A stretch of 64,000 nt of DNA from Schistosoma haematobium (GCF_000699445.3 NC_067196.1:29095116-29159115); one strand, 5' to 3'. Counted from the first letter of the stretch, positions 48,980 to 60,712 are shown. The notes: a model not told the origin generated them from the sequence alone. Numbers and translations are program-made.

Positions 48980-50740
48980 CCATTATGTTTTCTGAGGTAC
49001 TTTTTCAGAAAACTTTAAAACTGTCAGCTACATATTTCTAAAGCCATAATTACGTTAATTTAAAGAAATATATGAATTTTTATCCTATCAGTATTTTACA
49101 TAATATCTATCAGATTTTTGTTTAATTTGTATTATTTCCCACTTAGTTTTATAAAAGGTAAATACAACACTAAACATTTAAAGGCTCTTGAAGAGACACA
49201 TAATGAAATACGTACCTAGAATCAGGAGGAAACTATTCAAAAATGAATCTTACTGGAAAAGAAACTACTACAAATTCAAATATCAAGGTAACATATTGAT
49301 AATAACTATTACTACTACCATTGTATAATCATAAATACAGAATATATTCTTTGGTTATGAGCTACATGTTATTGATTACAAGTAAATATCTCCAGTAAAT
49401 GGTGCCAAAATCTGTTAATTTACCAATTTTTTAGTTTCTTTTCGGAGGGATCACTTAAAACTGTAGGTAATGTGTGTGTTTTTTGTAACTAGCAAATAAA
49501 TGTATTCAATATTTATTAAGTGTTACAAGTAAAACCCACTTTTACATATTTTCAAAGTTATATTCTTTTAATGTATTAGAAATAGTATGTGAATTTGTCC
49601 ATAATTCATTCTTACTAAATTATAGAAGGGAATGCTTTACTATACTAAAATTCTGTATTATAAATCATCATTACTTGTTTTGTTTTTTAAATGCATTTTG
49701 GTTAGTGAATACACTAACTTTCGATTATCTACACTATAGAATTAATTTCTATCCTTTGACTAATGTGAATATCAATGTTTAAAATGTAGCTATAACATTT
49801 TCAAACAATACATGTTTGTCATTTTATGACCATGTAACGTCTGCTTATTATAAAAATGATCATTCTATGAAATTCAGTTTGAAATACTTCTACTCGGATG
49901 GTCATATTCAGTGACTTCTGTAAGATAAAGATTATTATTTAAATGTAAATTGATGTGGCAGTGTTCAAGAATGAAATTTAGATTATAGTCCGTACCAGCT
50001 TACAAATCAAAACTTATTTCAAAATATACTTTATAGATATATATATAAAGAGAGGAAAGAATGGTTTATTTACAAAGCTATCAACTATAGATTTATGCTA
50101 ATCAACTTAGTGACATTAGTGGATTTCAAGAATGTACTTATTGAAGTAGCCATCATTCACATTTTGATCTTATTTCTCGTTTTGATTTGTTGTCAATAAA
50201 ACTAAATTGTTAAAACAAACATTTTTTGACAGGAGAATAGATTGACATATATTTTAATGTTTGACTGATAGGATTAACTTTTTTTTCTATGTTATAGATC
50301 TATATGCTTGAACCTATTCATTGATATCCACATCAAATTGGTTAATCTAAGCGTAGGCTACACCATTAACACTAATATTACTACTTTCCTTACTACTACT
50401 AATATTCTATTTCTTAAAGCGTAAACTGATTAAAATTGACATTCTTATGTGGTGAATTTATTCTTAAGACTTTTTTGGTTATATTTCATTAATGTGTACA
50501 AAAATCGTTGACATTCAAATAGTAGTATGGGACTATAGTAATTTACATAATCAGACTATTCATCCAGTGATCAATAGAAATAGATAAAACGAAAAATTAA
50601 ACACGTTTAGAAGATAATAAATGCGTCATTATTCGAATAAAATGAAGAATAATTCCCAAAATAATTCTCGCTCTAATGTTTCTATAACCCATATATCCTT
50701 CATAACTTTAGCAACCATTAGCTAAAAACTAATGGAAGAT
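48980..50740. other. AT-rich DNA, nothing recognisable
   Basis: No gene or repeat family seen. Confidence 0.35.
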
Positions 50741-50749
50741 TATTTTAAT

Positions 50750-51005
50750 TCATGTATATTGGTTGTTTGGAACTTTCCATTGATGTTGAGGACTTCAATT
50801 GATGAATTGGAATTAGAATTCACCCAGTTGCACAGGTCATTGTCTATCTGGACTCAATAGTTAATTGGATAACGCCGTGTAGTTCGAAGTGAAAGGTACA
50901 CGTCTCGAGTCCTGGAATGAACATCAACTCTATGATCCAATTACGAATGCCATGTGAGATAAAACGGGTTTTTGGGATTCCTTTACTGTCAACCATCCAT
51001 TCCTG
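50750..51005. mobile_element. Family B SINE, old inverted pair
   Basis: Minus-strand tail (50750-50835: CATTGATGTTGAGGACTTC) followed by a plus-strand tRNA-like part (GACTCAATAGTTAATTGGAT) and decayed ribozyme, ending CAACCATCCATTCC. Confidence 0.6.
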
Positions 51006-51713
51006 ACTAAAATTACGGTAAGTGACATAGCTGTACTTGAATTAAAATGAAAGTTAACGAAATCCAACTATTGATAAAAATGGAATTTCATAAAATATCC
51101 ATTATATGATGAAATTCGAATCACTCATCAACATTATATACTACACTCTAAGGAGATATTAGCCTGATAATATACATATGTCCTAAAATCAAGTCGTAAT
51201 GCTTAAAGTGAAATCATCAAGCATACATTAATTTTCAAATAAAACCAGGAGAGTTGTGCATTCATTTCTGAAACTAGATACGTATATCAACGTGACTATG
51301 GTAACAAAACTTCTGTAATAGTATTCTATAATTGCGGTAAGGAGAAAATTTTTGAATAACACACAGGTTTATTCTCTTAGTCCTTGATATATTATTTCAG
51401 TACTCTAAAAATAAACAATTGTGTATCCAGTCCACGAGGGATTTTTTAGGCGTATATTCTTCAGAAGTCTAAAAACCAAAACTGAACAGATCCCTGATAC
51501 TTTCAAGCATTCAACGGTTCACCTTGTGATGTCACTTCATGACGAAAACAGTTTATGGGCATTACCATTATTGTTTACGTTTATTAGTTAAATTTTATCA
51601 CGGATGGTTGGTCACTTAGAATTGGATTGAACTTATATATCTTTATTCATTTCTTCTATGTATTTCACAAGATTATCTAATCAGAGTAAACTCAGTATCC
51701 TAGTTTGGAAGAC

Positions 51714-51724
51714 AAATAAATTTA
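51714..51724. repeat. Target-site duplication, left (short family A composite)
   Basis: AAATAAATTTA; exact partner at 51913-51923. Low complexity, so chance is less unlikely than at the other sites. Confidence 0.6.
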
Positions 51725-51912
51725 CAGTATGCATTGTGGAAATTGTTGAATTTTATTGTAATCATGAACCGATCTTGGTTTGATCTCAATCGAAAACCTG
51801 CAAGCATTGAAAAGCAGTGTGTATCAACGATCCAGAACGCGGAATTTAAACCGAAGACAGTACTTTAAGGTTTTCAATAGTGTTTTTCTCAGAACCGTTC
51901 ATGATTTCAATT
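51725..51912. mobile_element. Family A SINE, short inverted composite with target-site duplication
   Basis: Minus-strand tail and 3' part (51725-51855) followed by a plus-strand 3' part (51856-51912) ending CATGATTTCAATT. The ribozyme 5' halves and tRNA-like parts are nearly all missing. The complete tail is on the left, so the minus strand is the primary one here. Confidence 0.7.
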
Positions 51913-51923
51913 AAATAAATTTA
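51913..51923. repeat. Target-site duplication, right (short family A composite)
   Basis: AAATAAATTTA; exact partner at 51714-51724. Confidence 0.6.
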
Positions 51924-52099
51924 GTCTAATTTCTAACAAAACTGAATCGAATAACGGACCACATGAGTTTGTTTGGCTTTTAATAAAATTCTCTTTTAGC
52001 TTTGACTTATAAAAACAGAAGAATCGATGACTACGTAAATGAAATCTGAATATTAGGTAACACATGAGCTTATGTTGGTAATTCTGATGATCCAAAGAC

Positions 52100-52460
52100 T
52101 TAAAGTGGCGGCTCGCTTGATTATCTGGACTGTCTGTTTCTGCCATCTGGATATTTCAACAAGTTATCTGTATCTGTTTGTTTTAACACATCATTATGTC
52201 TGTTAATCGTATAGCCTAATCAGGTTACAATAAAGCACAATCATCGACATCGTGGTGGCTGGCAATATGCATTGAAAAGAATAAACATTATTCAAATGTC
52301 GACTCCTGAGTTGCTAACATCCAATTGGCAATCATTCATTATTTATCGCCAGGATTGATCAGGAAGTAAGAAAAAGAAACTTGTAGAAATACTTTTTACT
52401 GAGAATTCGACATTTTACCAAAAATATAATATTGAATATAGCCACTAATAAAAATATCTA
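52100..52460 (+). mobile_element. About 400-bp element with CR1-like 3' tail
   Basis: Starts GGCGGCTCGCTTGATTATCT, ends with ACCAAAAATATAATATTGA. More decayed than the copies at 17010 and 40331; about 40 bases are deleted near 52225. Confidence 0.7.
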
Positions 52461-52797
52461 AAGCGTGCCATAATGGAGGTTTGATAAATGATCATCTTAT
52501 ACATAGGTCTTACTAGAGATAAAAGTTTAGTTATATATAGAAAGATAAATGTTTTATTTTATCCTTACATCAAATGAAGTTATTATATCTCTTGTTGACA
52601 GTGTTAACATAGCATACTCGACAAACTATGTGGCTTGTAAGAAAAATCTCTTTGATCATCAAATCAGAAACTTATGTTGATGTATAATCTAAACTGAAAA
52701 AGAAATAGAAATTTCAGTTTGTGATCAAAATACATAAATCGATGGCTTGTGATACGACAAAAGTCATTGTTTACCTATATTTTTTGACACTATTCAA

Positions 52798-52938
52798 GTT
52801 TGAAACGAACGGTACTGGGTTTGAGTCTCGGAGTGAACATCAACCCTGAGATGTAGATACATCCCGCTGACAAATTCCAAACAGGACGAAACGCTCGCCA
52901 ATGTGGATTCCACCGCTAGCCACTACCCTTCTTTGCTT
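52798..52938 (+). mobile_element. Family B hammerhead SINE fragment
   Basis: B box GGGTTTGAGTC, GATGTAGATACATCCCG, then CTGACAA (G8 to A), GGACGAAACGC and a disturbed stem III, and CCGCTAGCCACTACCC. The tRNA-like 5' half is missing. Confidence 0.7.
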
Positions 52939-52939
52939 A

Positions 52940-53620
52940 AAAAAACTATTTAGGTTATTTCAAACTGAGTTTATTCAATATTATTCTTATCATTTATTCA
53001 CTATTAATACAAAAGTATATACACAACTTGAAGCATCTTCCATTACATATTTATTTGTAACAGTTTAGATTCAATGTTATTTTCGATTAATATCTGAAAC
53101 AGAAATGACAAGTTGATTTTATAATATTTTAATAAAGATATTCCAACTCTTATTTATAATCCCTTTTACATGAACCGCTATTGAAGAATATCATATTCAG
53201 TCGTAACAAACATTTAAGCATTTTATAATTTCCAATTTTTCTTCAATTGAAATCATTTCATGATATAAGAAAGTATATAACAACCTGACTAATACAAAAT
53301 ATAAAATAATCTAAAAAAAGAATTTAATTATTTCATTAATAATTTAAATGATTCATCATTAATAGAATGTATTAATTCATTATGCAGAAAATCGGTAAAA
53401 GAGAAGAAAAAAGACACTAATGTATTCGATCTTCACGTTTAATTTCATTGACTTCAAAGAATAAACAAAAAACAAACAAACAACTAAACATTAAAAACAT
53501 TTTTTTAATGAAATTTTAATTTAATTTTCATTAGATTTAAATAACATAATGATAATAATAATATTTAATGAAGAAAGAAATTGTTTTGTCGCTAATTTCC
53601 ACTTTAATCAAATTATTGAT
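52940..53620. other. AT-rich DNA, nothing recognisable
   Basis: No gene or repeat family seen. Confidence 0.35.
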
Positions 53621-53628
53621 TGTATCAG

Positions 53629-53850
53629 TGATGCCGGCTCAGTGGTCCAGTTGGTTAAACGTTCACGCGCGAGACTGAAGGCCCTGGGTTCGAATCCCAT
53701 GAGTGGGATCTTGTATGACCACTGCCAAGGTGTCCCACAATAGGACGAAACGACCGTCCAGTACTTCCAGGTTTTCAATGGTGGTCTAACATCATTCAGT
53801 TCATGATGTCAATCAAAAAATTAACAATCCTCACAACCCCTAAACTGATA
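53629..53850 (+). mobile_element. Family A hammerhead SINE starting at its tRNA-like part
   Basis: A box GGCTCAGTGGTCCAG, B box GGTTCGAATCC, ribozyme with GTCC/GGAC and GAAAC but a broken first core strand (CCAAGGTG), stem III ACGACCGT, tail TAACAATCCTCACAACCCC. The head region is absent. Confidence 0.75.
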
Positions 53851-54245
53851 AGAATTTTTTTGTTGAATGACATGGAACTGTTACTATGGGTCAATAGAAT
53901 ATTTGAAATGGTAAATTCTTTTTATTAAAACATTTTACAAATAGTATATGATGTTTAGAAGTAATTGTTGAGAATATTATGTACAGATTTTTCCATAAAT
54001 TATGTATTAAGTTCGGTGTTGGTGATCTTACATCTTTAAATATATAGACTTGGTTATATAGATTCTATTAACTTTGAATATTAGATTATATTCAACCACG
54101 ATGTACTTTTTAGACATTTTATCAAGCTATATATATATATTCTAAATGAATGGATTGAATACGATAATGAAAAATAATCTCTATCAGATAACTTAAAGTT
54201 CAGTTGTTGATTTTTTGTTTTAATTTTATATTTCTATAACATTAA

Positions 54246-55116
54246 ACTACGTACTTGGCTCAAATATGTAGATGATATATTTGTCATTATTAAAAGACAC
54301 TTCTTAGAAATTTCTCCAAATACATAAACATTCTCTCAAAACACATCAAATACACTTTCGAAAAGGAAGATAAATATAATGAACTACCTTTCTTAGACTA
54401 TTTATTCAAAAGAAATTCTAATTTTAGACTTAATATAGTCATATAACAAAAACCTACACATCCAAATCATTGTATTGATTATAATTCTGTACATCTATTC
54501 AGTGCGAAAATTGCCCTAGCTCTGGATCTTTTCAGAAGATCAACCAAGGTCATTACTTCAAAAGAAGACGGTTATAAATAACCTACTGTTTAATAATTCT
54601 CTTAAGAATATTACTAAACACATATTAAAACAAAACTATCGTTCTTTAAATAACAACTTTAATAAAAGATATTGGATTGGTACTGTAATTTCACCTTACC
54701 GCCAAGAAACAACAGAAGAGTTACAATGGATCTTGAAGACATGAGAAATCAAAGCTTTCCATAAGACAATCGACGGTCTAAGAAAGATAAGATCAAGTCT
54801 ACATTTACACAAAATTGCGTCTACAGATAAGGTTGTGTCAATTGTAATGCTTTGTACATTGGAGAGTCTGCCCGTGAGAGCTTGGCTGGTCTCAAGAAAC
54901 ATATACGTTACACAAAGTGACCAAATAATGCTGTAGAATTGGAAAATTTGCAAGCTAGTCCAGTAGTAACAGTACATGCTATGTTTTATCATCACCAACT
55001 TGATGCTAAAAATATCAAAATAATTCAGAAAGGCTTTTTCAGCTACAAAAGCAGGCGAGTAGCCGAAGCGTTTTACATTATGCTAAATCCCTCTGCCTTC
55101 AATAGGAAAGTGTTAT
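54246..55116 (+). pseudogene. Penelope-like element remnant: RT palm and GIY-YIG nuclease
   Basis: Frames interrupted by stops encode the RT catalytic region LKYVDDIFVIIKRH (YVDD at 54265-54276), then KYTFEKEDKYNELPFLDYLF, a linker with HIK and RRSTKV, and the nuclease GCVNCNALYIGESARESLAG with downstream HQLDAKNIKIIQKG and RRVAEAFYIMLNPSAFNRK. Order RT then GIY-YIG is diagnostic of Penelope-like elements. It is more complete than the copy at 44427 but heavily decayed. Confidence 0.85.
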
Positions 55117-55153
55117 AACTTTAAGTTGCGATCGAGTTTTACCCTGTGCTTAT

Positions 55154-55520
55154 TGTTGTGTCCTTGACTGGAAAATTAGAGAGCAGCGTACTTATCGACC
55201 GATTACAGTGACACGTAAACACGAACGGACGGCCTAGAGTCTCGATTGGTCTCGCTTCCCTGTCTAGCCCAGTTAGTTGAGTCCAGAAGACAAGCCACAA
55301 CCTCTGAGATATGAATCATTATATTTCAAACATACTTTGTTTATATACCAATCAAGCATACCACATCGTACCATAAAATAGGAAACAACATTTGTACAAT
55401 ATTTAACAAGTGAATAAACATCGACCAATAGGAAATGTACATTTAAGGTCCAAGGCCACCATAGACTTAACACGATAATTATTGGTATATTTTTCCGACC
55501 ATCCTAACAGAAAGAAGGCC
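55154..55520. repeat. Dispersed repeat H, copy 2
   Basis: Similar over most of its length to 28768-29090 (TTATCGACCG, GATATGAATCATTATATTTC, AATAGGAAACAACATTTGTAC). It begins TGTTGTGTCC and has a possible TAACA end, LTR-like, but no flanking duplication was found. It sits directly after the PLE remnant. Confidence 0.6.
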
Positions 55521-55819
55521 TGACCATTCACTCAATCTTGACTGTTTAACCAAACAACTACATTTGACCATATTCTACACAATCTACACACATATTCACT
55601 CAATTTTAATCCCATTAATTCAAACTAAAAATATATACATTTTTCATATTCACCACCTTACGCGCAAATTAATAGTGATTTGTCATTTGAAATCGCATTG
55701 ACTAAAATAACTTGTCGTTGACATATTCATACCTATTATGATTTCAATTGTTCCAAACATTTTCTGCATTGTTTCGTTTGTACTATTTAAACTTGTGTTA
55801 AGTTTGGTTCGGTTATTTG

Positions 55820-55880
55820 TTTTGCTCTGAAGAATTGACTTAAATTAGGTCACGAAACGTCAGAAATACAATTCTTCTGC
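55820..55880 (+). ncRNA. Hammerhead-like motif, possibly of a Penelope-like element
   Basis: CTGAAGA (55827-55833), a TGAC/GTCA stem II, GAAA (55854-55857), and ACGTC with a minimal self-complementary ACGT stem III, followed by AGAAAT that pairs imperfectly with TTTGCT. The base of stem II is mismatched. Known PLE hammerheads have such minimal stem III; this one is at best a decayed example. Confidence 0.35.
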
Positions 55881-56284
55881 TCATTTGAATATTAAAAAAA
55901 TGTATTTATTATTTACATTTCTATGTTTCAGTCTAAGTTAATGGGAAAAAAATTTAAAAATTATTTATTAATATTCCGTTAATGAAATCTGCGACTATAT
56001 TTAATGCGAAGATGTAGACAATAGTTCGAATTCATTAGAAGTTAGTTAAATAAAAACTCTAAACATTGTGTCATCGAAACGAGGGATAGTTCTTTATAAA
56101 AGCAAATAAAAACAAAGGAAACTCAAAATCTCCGAAACATATATACTTCAAATAAGAACTTTCCAGTTGTAAAATTTAATGTAACTAGTTAATTATCGAT
56201 GTTTTACCAGTCTAATATAATTGCACGCCACTTTAAAGAGATTTCAGCCTATCGTGAAATAAAATAATGCCAAAGTTCAATGAA

Positions 56285-56445
56285 ATAAGGGATTCTTGGA
56301 GATTGTTGGCTTTCACAGTTTATATCAGGGACTAATATCTAATTAACAAGTGGGAAGAGTTGAACAACTGTTATATACGAGTATTGGGACTCTTCAGTAG
56401 TGTGCGTTTATAACCTATATTTGACAGAAGAATACACTGCATCAT
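56285..56445 (-). mobile_element. Family A SINE, very old fragment
   Basis: Minus-strand tail (CTTGGAGATTGTTGGC) and a first ribozyme strand with CTGAAGA; the second strand is lost. Confidence 0.45.
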
Positions 56446-57094
56446 TTTCTATTTTGTGCTTAAATATCTTTTTTATATAAAGCAACCGCATTAACTAAAT
56501 ACGCAGATTAATAAATATCATCATTAAATACCATATATATCATTTAACATAATCAAATAACCTTTTTCAATCTAAGTAGAACAATCGACTAAGTTTAATG
56601 AAATTGCGAAAAACCTCAATACTACCTGACTAAACTATAGAAATAAACTTAATAACGACAATTATTCAGTTCTTATAGAGAATATTCCTGTATAAAATAT
56701 AAATAAAAGTAATAGAGCCTAAAATATCTTAAAGATAAGTATCATATATTTGAGGCAGGCTTCCACTAAGCTTACCTTTATTCTTAAGTAAGCTGATAGT
56801 TCTCATTACTCTGAAAAAACTACATTTATCGTATGAATAAATACTCCGTTTTTTTCTTGTTGAGTATGACAGTTGACGAAAAACTATTTGTTTTTTAATA
56901 TACTGAAATATATTTTTCATAAATCCTAAACGTTTGTTCGAATACCATTTTTTTCCCAGTAATGTAGATCAAGTAGTTCTTTATTATTTATTAATTATTT
57001 GTTGACAACTTGTAATTGCTGAATATCCCAATGATGTTGGTCAATGATTAGTGGAATATAAACAAATATAAATGATTCTTTACTCAAAGTATGG

Positions 57095-57458
57095 GGTTGT
57101 GGATATTGTTGAATTTTATGAAAGTCAATGACTATCTGATCTAGATTGGTCGATGATTTTAATCAAATTCAACAATCTCCTGAACACCTTATTGATAATA
57201 ATCATGCACTCACTAGTGCCTGACTTTCAGCGGAATTTTCTGGAGTTCTAATAGGAATTTGTTACCCAATGAAAACATAAGATGGTTGTATAATAACGTG
57301 AGCTGACTGAAGTTAGTCATGTAAACTACTGAATACCACCTTAGTGCTCTAGAGGTTGAGCGTTTGTTAGCAAGACTGATGCTGGGTCCGTGGGTGTGCA
57401 TCAGGCAGAAGTCTCATATTATGACGAAACGGCTGTCCAATATTTTCAGGTTTTTATT
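57095..57458. mobile_element. Family A SINE, fold-back of tails followed by a tandem unit
   Basis: Minus-strand tail (57095-57130) faces a plus-strand tail (57133-57185: TTCAACAATCTCCTGAACAC), which runs directly into the head of a further plus unit (CATGCACTCACTAGTGCC) with tRNA-like part and decayed ribozyme. Inversion and head-to-tail joining occur in the same copy. Confidence 0.65.
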
Positions 57459-57479
57459 GGTCCCCTTAATTAGATCGTT

Positions 57480-58330
57480 TTATTATTTTATGTTAATTCT
57501 ATCATGAAACTTTCGTTAGAATATTTATTAGTTGCTGGCTAATTTGTGTACTTAAATATTTTAGTCATTTGCAAAACTATTCATCGACAAATAATATCTA
57601 TCCTCAAGAAAACGAGTTGACTATGTCATTGTCGTACGTGTGGTCATTCAAGGCTCAAACTAAAGACTATGATATGTTTTTTAGCTACAATCAAGAGAAC
57701 TAAACTTAATTCATCCAAAAACAAGGATTGGTAGGAATTTATTAACATTCTCAAATACATGGTGATAAAATCCAATACTTTGAGTTGATTCTAATCAAGA
57801 AATATTAACGTTTCATTTCAAAAAACCTAATAATGTGTTTCCAATAAATATCTTTATCAATGTAGCCTTTACCATTATGAAATACTTTCACGCAATGTAT
57901 ACAGATTGACCAGTGATGTTTAAAAGTCCATTACTAAATAAAATAAAATGAAACAAAATCGACTTCTTTTTAACACCTACCTATTAAAAATACAAGTAGT
58001 CGATTTTGAAATGTTTAATGTAGAAAATAAACCAAAGTCCCAAACTTTTACCCATTTATTTGTTCATGAACTTCATATTACTTTGAAGTATTGAGTTAAC
58101 TCTTTTCAATTATAATAAACTGATTAGTCATATTCTATTTATTGTGTTTTTTGTAAACAGAGATGATAGGCAGTGACATTAAATTTTATGTGTTCACATC
58201 ACACTAGTAAGAAACTATTTGCGGATGTAGATGAATGACTGCCTATCACTATTAACATATAGTATCAGCAATAATGGGTTTAACCAATATTAAACAAAAA
58301 GTTTTTACAATATGATATGTCCGTACAAAT
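57480..58330. other. AT-rich DNA, nothing recognisable
   Basis: No gene or repeat family seen. Confidence 0.35.
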
Positions 58331-58340
58331 AGCACTGGAT

Positions 58341-58352
58341 AGAGAAAACAAT
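58341..58352. repeat. Target-site duplication, left (RTE/SR2-like insertion)
   Basis: AGAGAAAACAAT; exact partner at 59247-59258. Confidence 0.8.
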
Positions 58353-59246
58353 TACTTACTTACTTCCGCCTGTTACTCCCAATGGAGCATAGGCCGCCGA
58401 CCAGCATTCTCCAACCCACTCTGTTCTGGGCCTTCCTTTCTAGTTCCATCCAATTCTTGTTCATTTTTCTCATGTCTATCTCCATTTCTCGGCGTAATGT
58501 GTTCTTTGGTCTTCCTCTTTTCCTTTGACCTTCAGGATTTCATGTGAGGGCTTGTCTTGTGACGCAGTTGGGTGCTTTCCTCAATGTGTGTCCTATCCAC
58601 TTCCAGCGCTTATCCCTGATTTCTTCCTCTGTTGAGATTTGGTTTGTTCTCTCTCACAGTACGTTGTTGCTAATAGTGTCCGGCCAATGGATCTGAAGTA
58701 TTTTGCGTAGACAACTGTTAATAAACACCTGTATATTCTGGATGATGGCTTTCGTAATTCTCCAGGTTTCTGCTCCATACAGTAGAACTGTCTTGACATT
58801 TGTATTGAAAATCCTGACCTTGGTGTTGGTTGACAGTTGCTTTGAGTTCCAGATGTTCCTCATCTGTAAATATGCTGCTCTTGCTTTGCCGATCCGCGCC
58901 TTCACATCTGCATCAGATCCATCCTGTTCATCAATGATGCTGCCCAAATATGTAAAGGTTTTTGCATCTTCCAAAGCTTCTCCGTCAATTGTGATTGGAC
59001 TGGTGCATCCTGTGTTGTATCGGAGAATCCTGCTTTTCCCTTTGTGTATATTGAGACCTATTGCTGCTGAGGCTGCTGCCACACTGTTCGTCTTCTCCCG
59101 CATCTGTTGTTGCGTTTGGGATAGAAGGGCCAGATCATCTGCGAAGTCTAGATCATCCAACTGCATCTTAGATGTCCATTGTATCCCGCGCTTCCCTTCA
59201 GACGTTGACGTCTTTATGATCCAGTCGATCACCAGGAGAAAGAGAA
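58353..59246 (-). mobile_element. RTE/SR2-like non-LTR retrotransposon, 5'-truncated, with target-site duplication
   Basis: One frame on the minus strand runs from 59246 to a TAA at 58360-58362. It encodes VIDWIIKTST, the RT catalytic box LDFADDLALLSQT, FTYLGSIID, a LLYGAETWRIT motif, then [20 protein letters not shown] and the C-terminal end [12 protein letters not shown], all typical of schistosome SR2/RTE elements. Two in-frame TGA codons replace tryptophans (after SNNVL and after RQALT). The tail is a short GTAA repeat. Exact 12-bp duplications flank the copy. Confidence 0.9.
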
Positions 59247-59258
59247 AGAGAAAACAAT
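59247..59258. repeat. Target-site duplication, right (RTE/SR2-like insertion)
   Basis: AGAGAAAACAAT; exact partner at 58341-58352. Confidence 0.8.
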
Positions 59259-59259
59259 A

Positions 59260-60700
59260 CCATTATATTATCCATTCTTTATTCTTTAACCAGTTCCATG
59301 GTAATACATGAAATTTGAACCGGACAAAGAAGACAAACAATAATTTTTCCACTTATTTGACTAACTATAATTAATATAACTTTTTCATAATAAAGTATTG
59401 ACAAGTGATGAGTCTGCCAAGCGACAAGAAAGTTACTTAAACTTACTAGCTTCTGTCAAACACTCTAGTTTTTTCTAAATATTTGATATAATATAGACAA
59501 GAAGATAAAAGTAAATATTAGTTTGATTTATTTCATAGTTTTATCTTTTAATTATTACTTAACTTAACCTATGAAAAAATGGAAATCAGTTTCTTTTGGT
59601 GATAATACACATATGTACATTAGTTCAGGAGTTACAAATTTATCGAACGTGATTAAATGAAGAAAACTAAACTCTTATTTAACATCACTTTAAAATATTA
59701 GAGTATAAATTTTTTTCAAGAAAAAACACTCCAAAATAAAAAAAACTTCAACTTGAATAAATCAGATTGTTTATGGAGATATGACGAAATAAATTACTAT
59801 CTCCTCCTTTCTACAATCTAATTCATTCATCCACTTGCATGCCTACGTAGAAAATTGAAATAAATGTGTCACAGTAAGTCAAAATCATATATATTGTATT
59901 CCTCTTTGTGTTCTTCTATCGTTTAGTTGCTATTTTTTTTAAAATCTCTTATCTTCACCTTTGAAAAGAAGTTTAGATTTCAATGATTAACTCATGGAGA
60001 TAATTCAAATCGTTTAACAAGAATGAAGAATCTACTTATACCATTCTTGAAATATATAATGAAAGTAAAAATCTTTCTGGTGTCATTTTATCTAAGGTAA
60101 AGCATTTTGTACATACGTACACATTTTAAAAGAGACAAAAGATATCTATATCAGAAGAAAAAAAGAATGAGTTTTTGATTGTATAATACAAAATAAGTCA
60201 GAGATAAGTATCAGATTACGGATGACAGACAAATGAAACAATGATAGATAAACAGAGGAAATGTATCACATTGAGATAAATGTATGTATAACGTTGACTA
60301 ATCTACTTAACTCTACACATAATTTCAATTAATTATAAAAGAATGATATGAAAATGTTACGCACAATGTCAACGTGACTTTACAATGTATCAAATAGATC
60401 TTAACAAATTATAATTGTAATAAATTATTGCTGACAGATATAAAATAGCATAGGTATTTGGATCACTATTATCATTTTGTGCTGTTTATAAAGGACGTGA
60501 ACATTTATTTTATATTGATTGCTCTGAATAAAAAAGTTATATGTATTTCTCTGTGAATAAAAGTTGAAAGACAAGCTTAATGAGTTTCATTGGTTATAAA
60601 GCAGCCTAGATTGTAAACATTTTACGTTACTTCTATCTCACTATGCTGCACAAATAACAGTTACTAAATGTTAAATTCCAACACAGATTAGTAATTCTTA
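59260..60700. other. AT-rich DNA, nothing recognisable
   Basis: No gene or repeat family seen. Confidence 0.35.
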
Positions 60701-60712
60701 AAAAACGTCAAG

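Noticed and set aside
54696..54998. ORF of 100 codons on the minus strand
   Set aside because: Antisense to the PLE nuclease on the plus strand.
58703..59311. Long ORF on the plus strand
   Set aside because: It is antisense to the RTE/SR2-like reverse transcriptase frame, which carries the real motifs; the plus frame has none.
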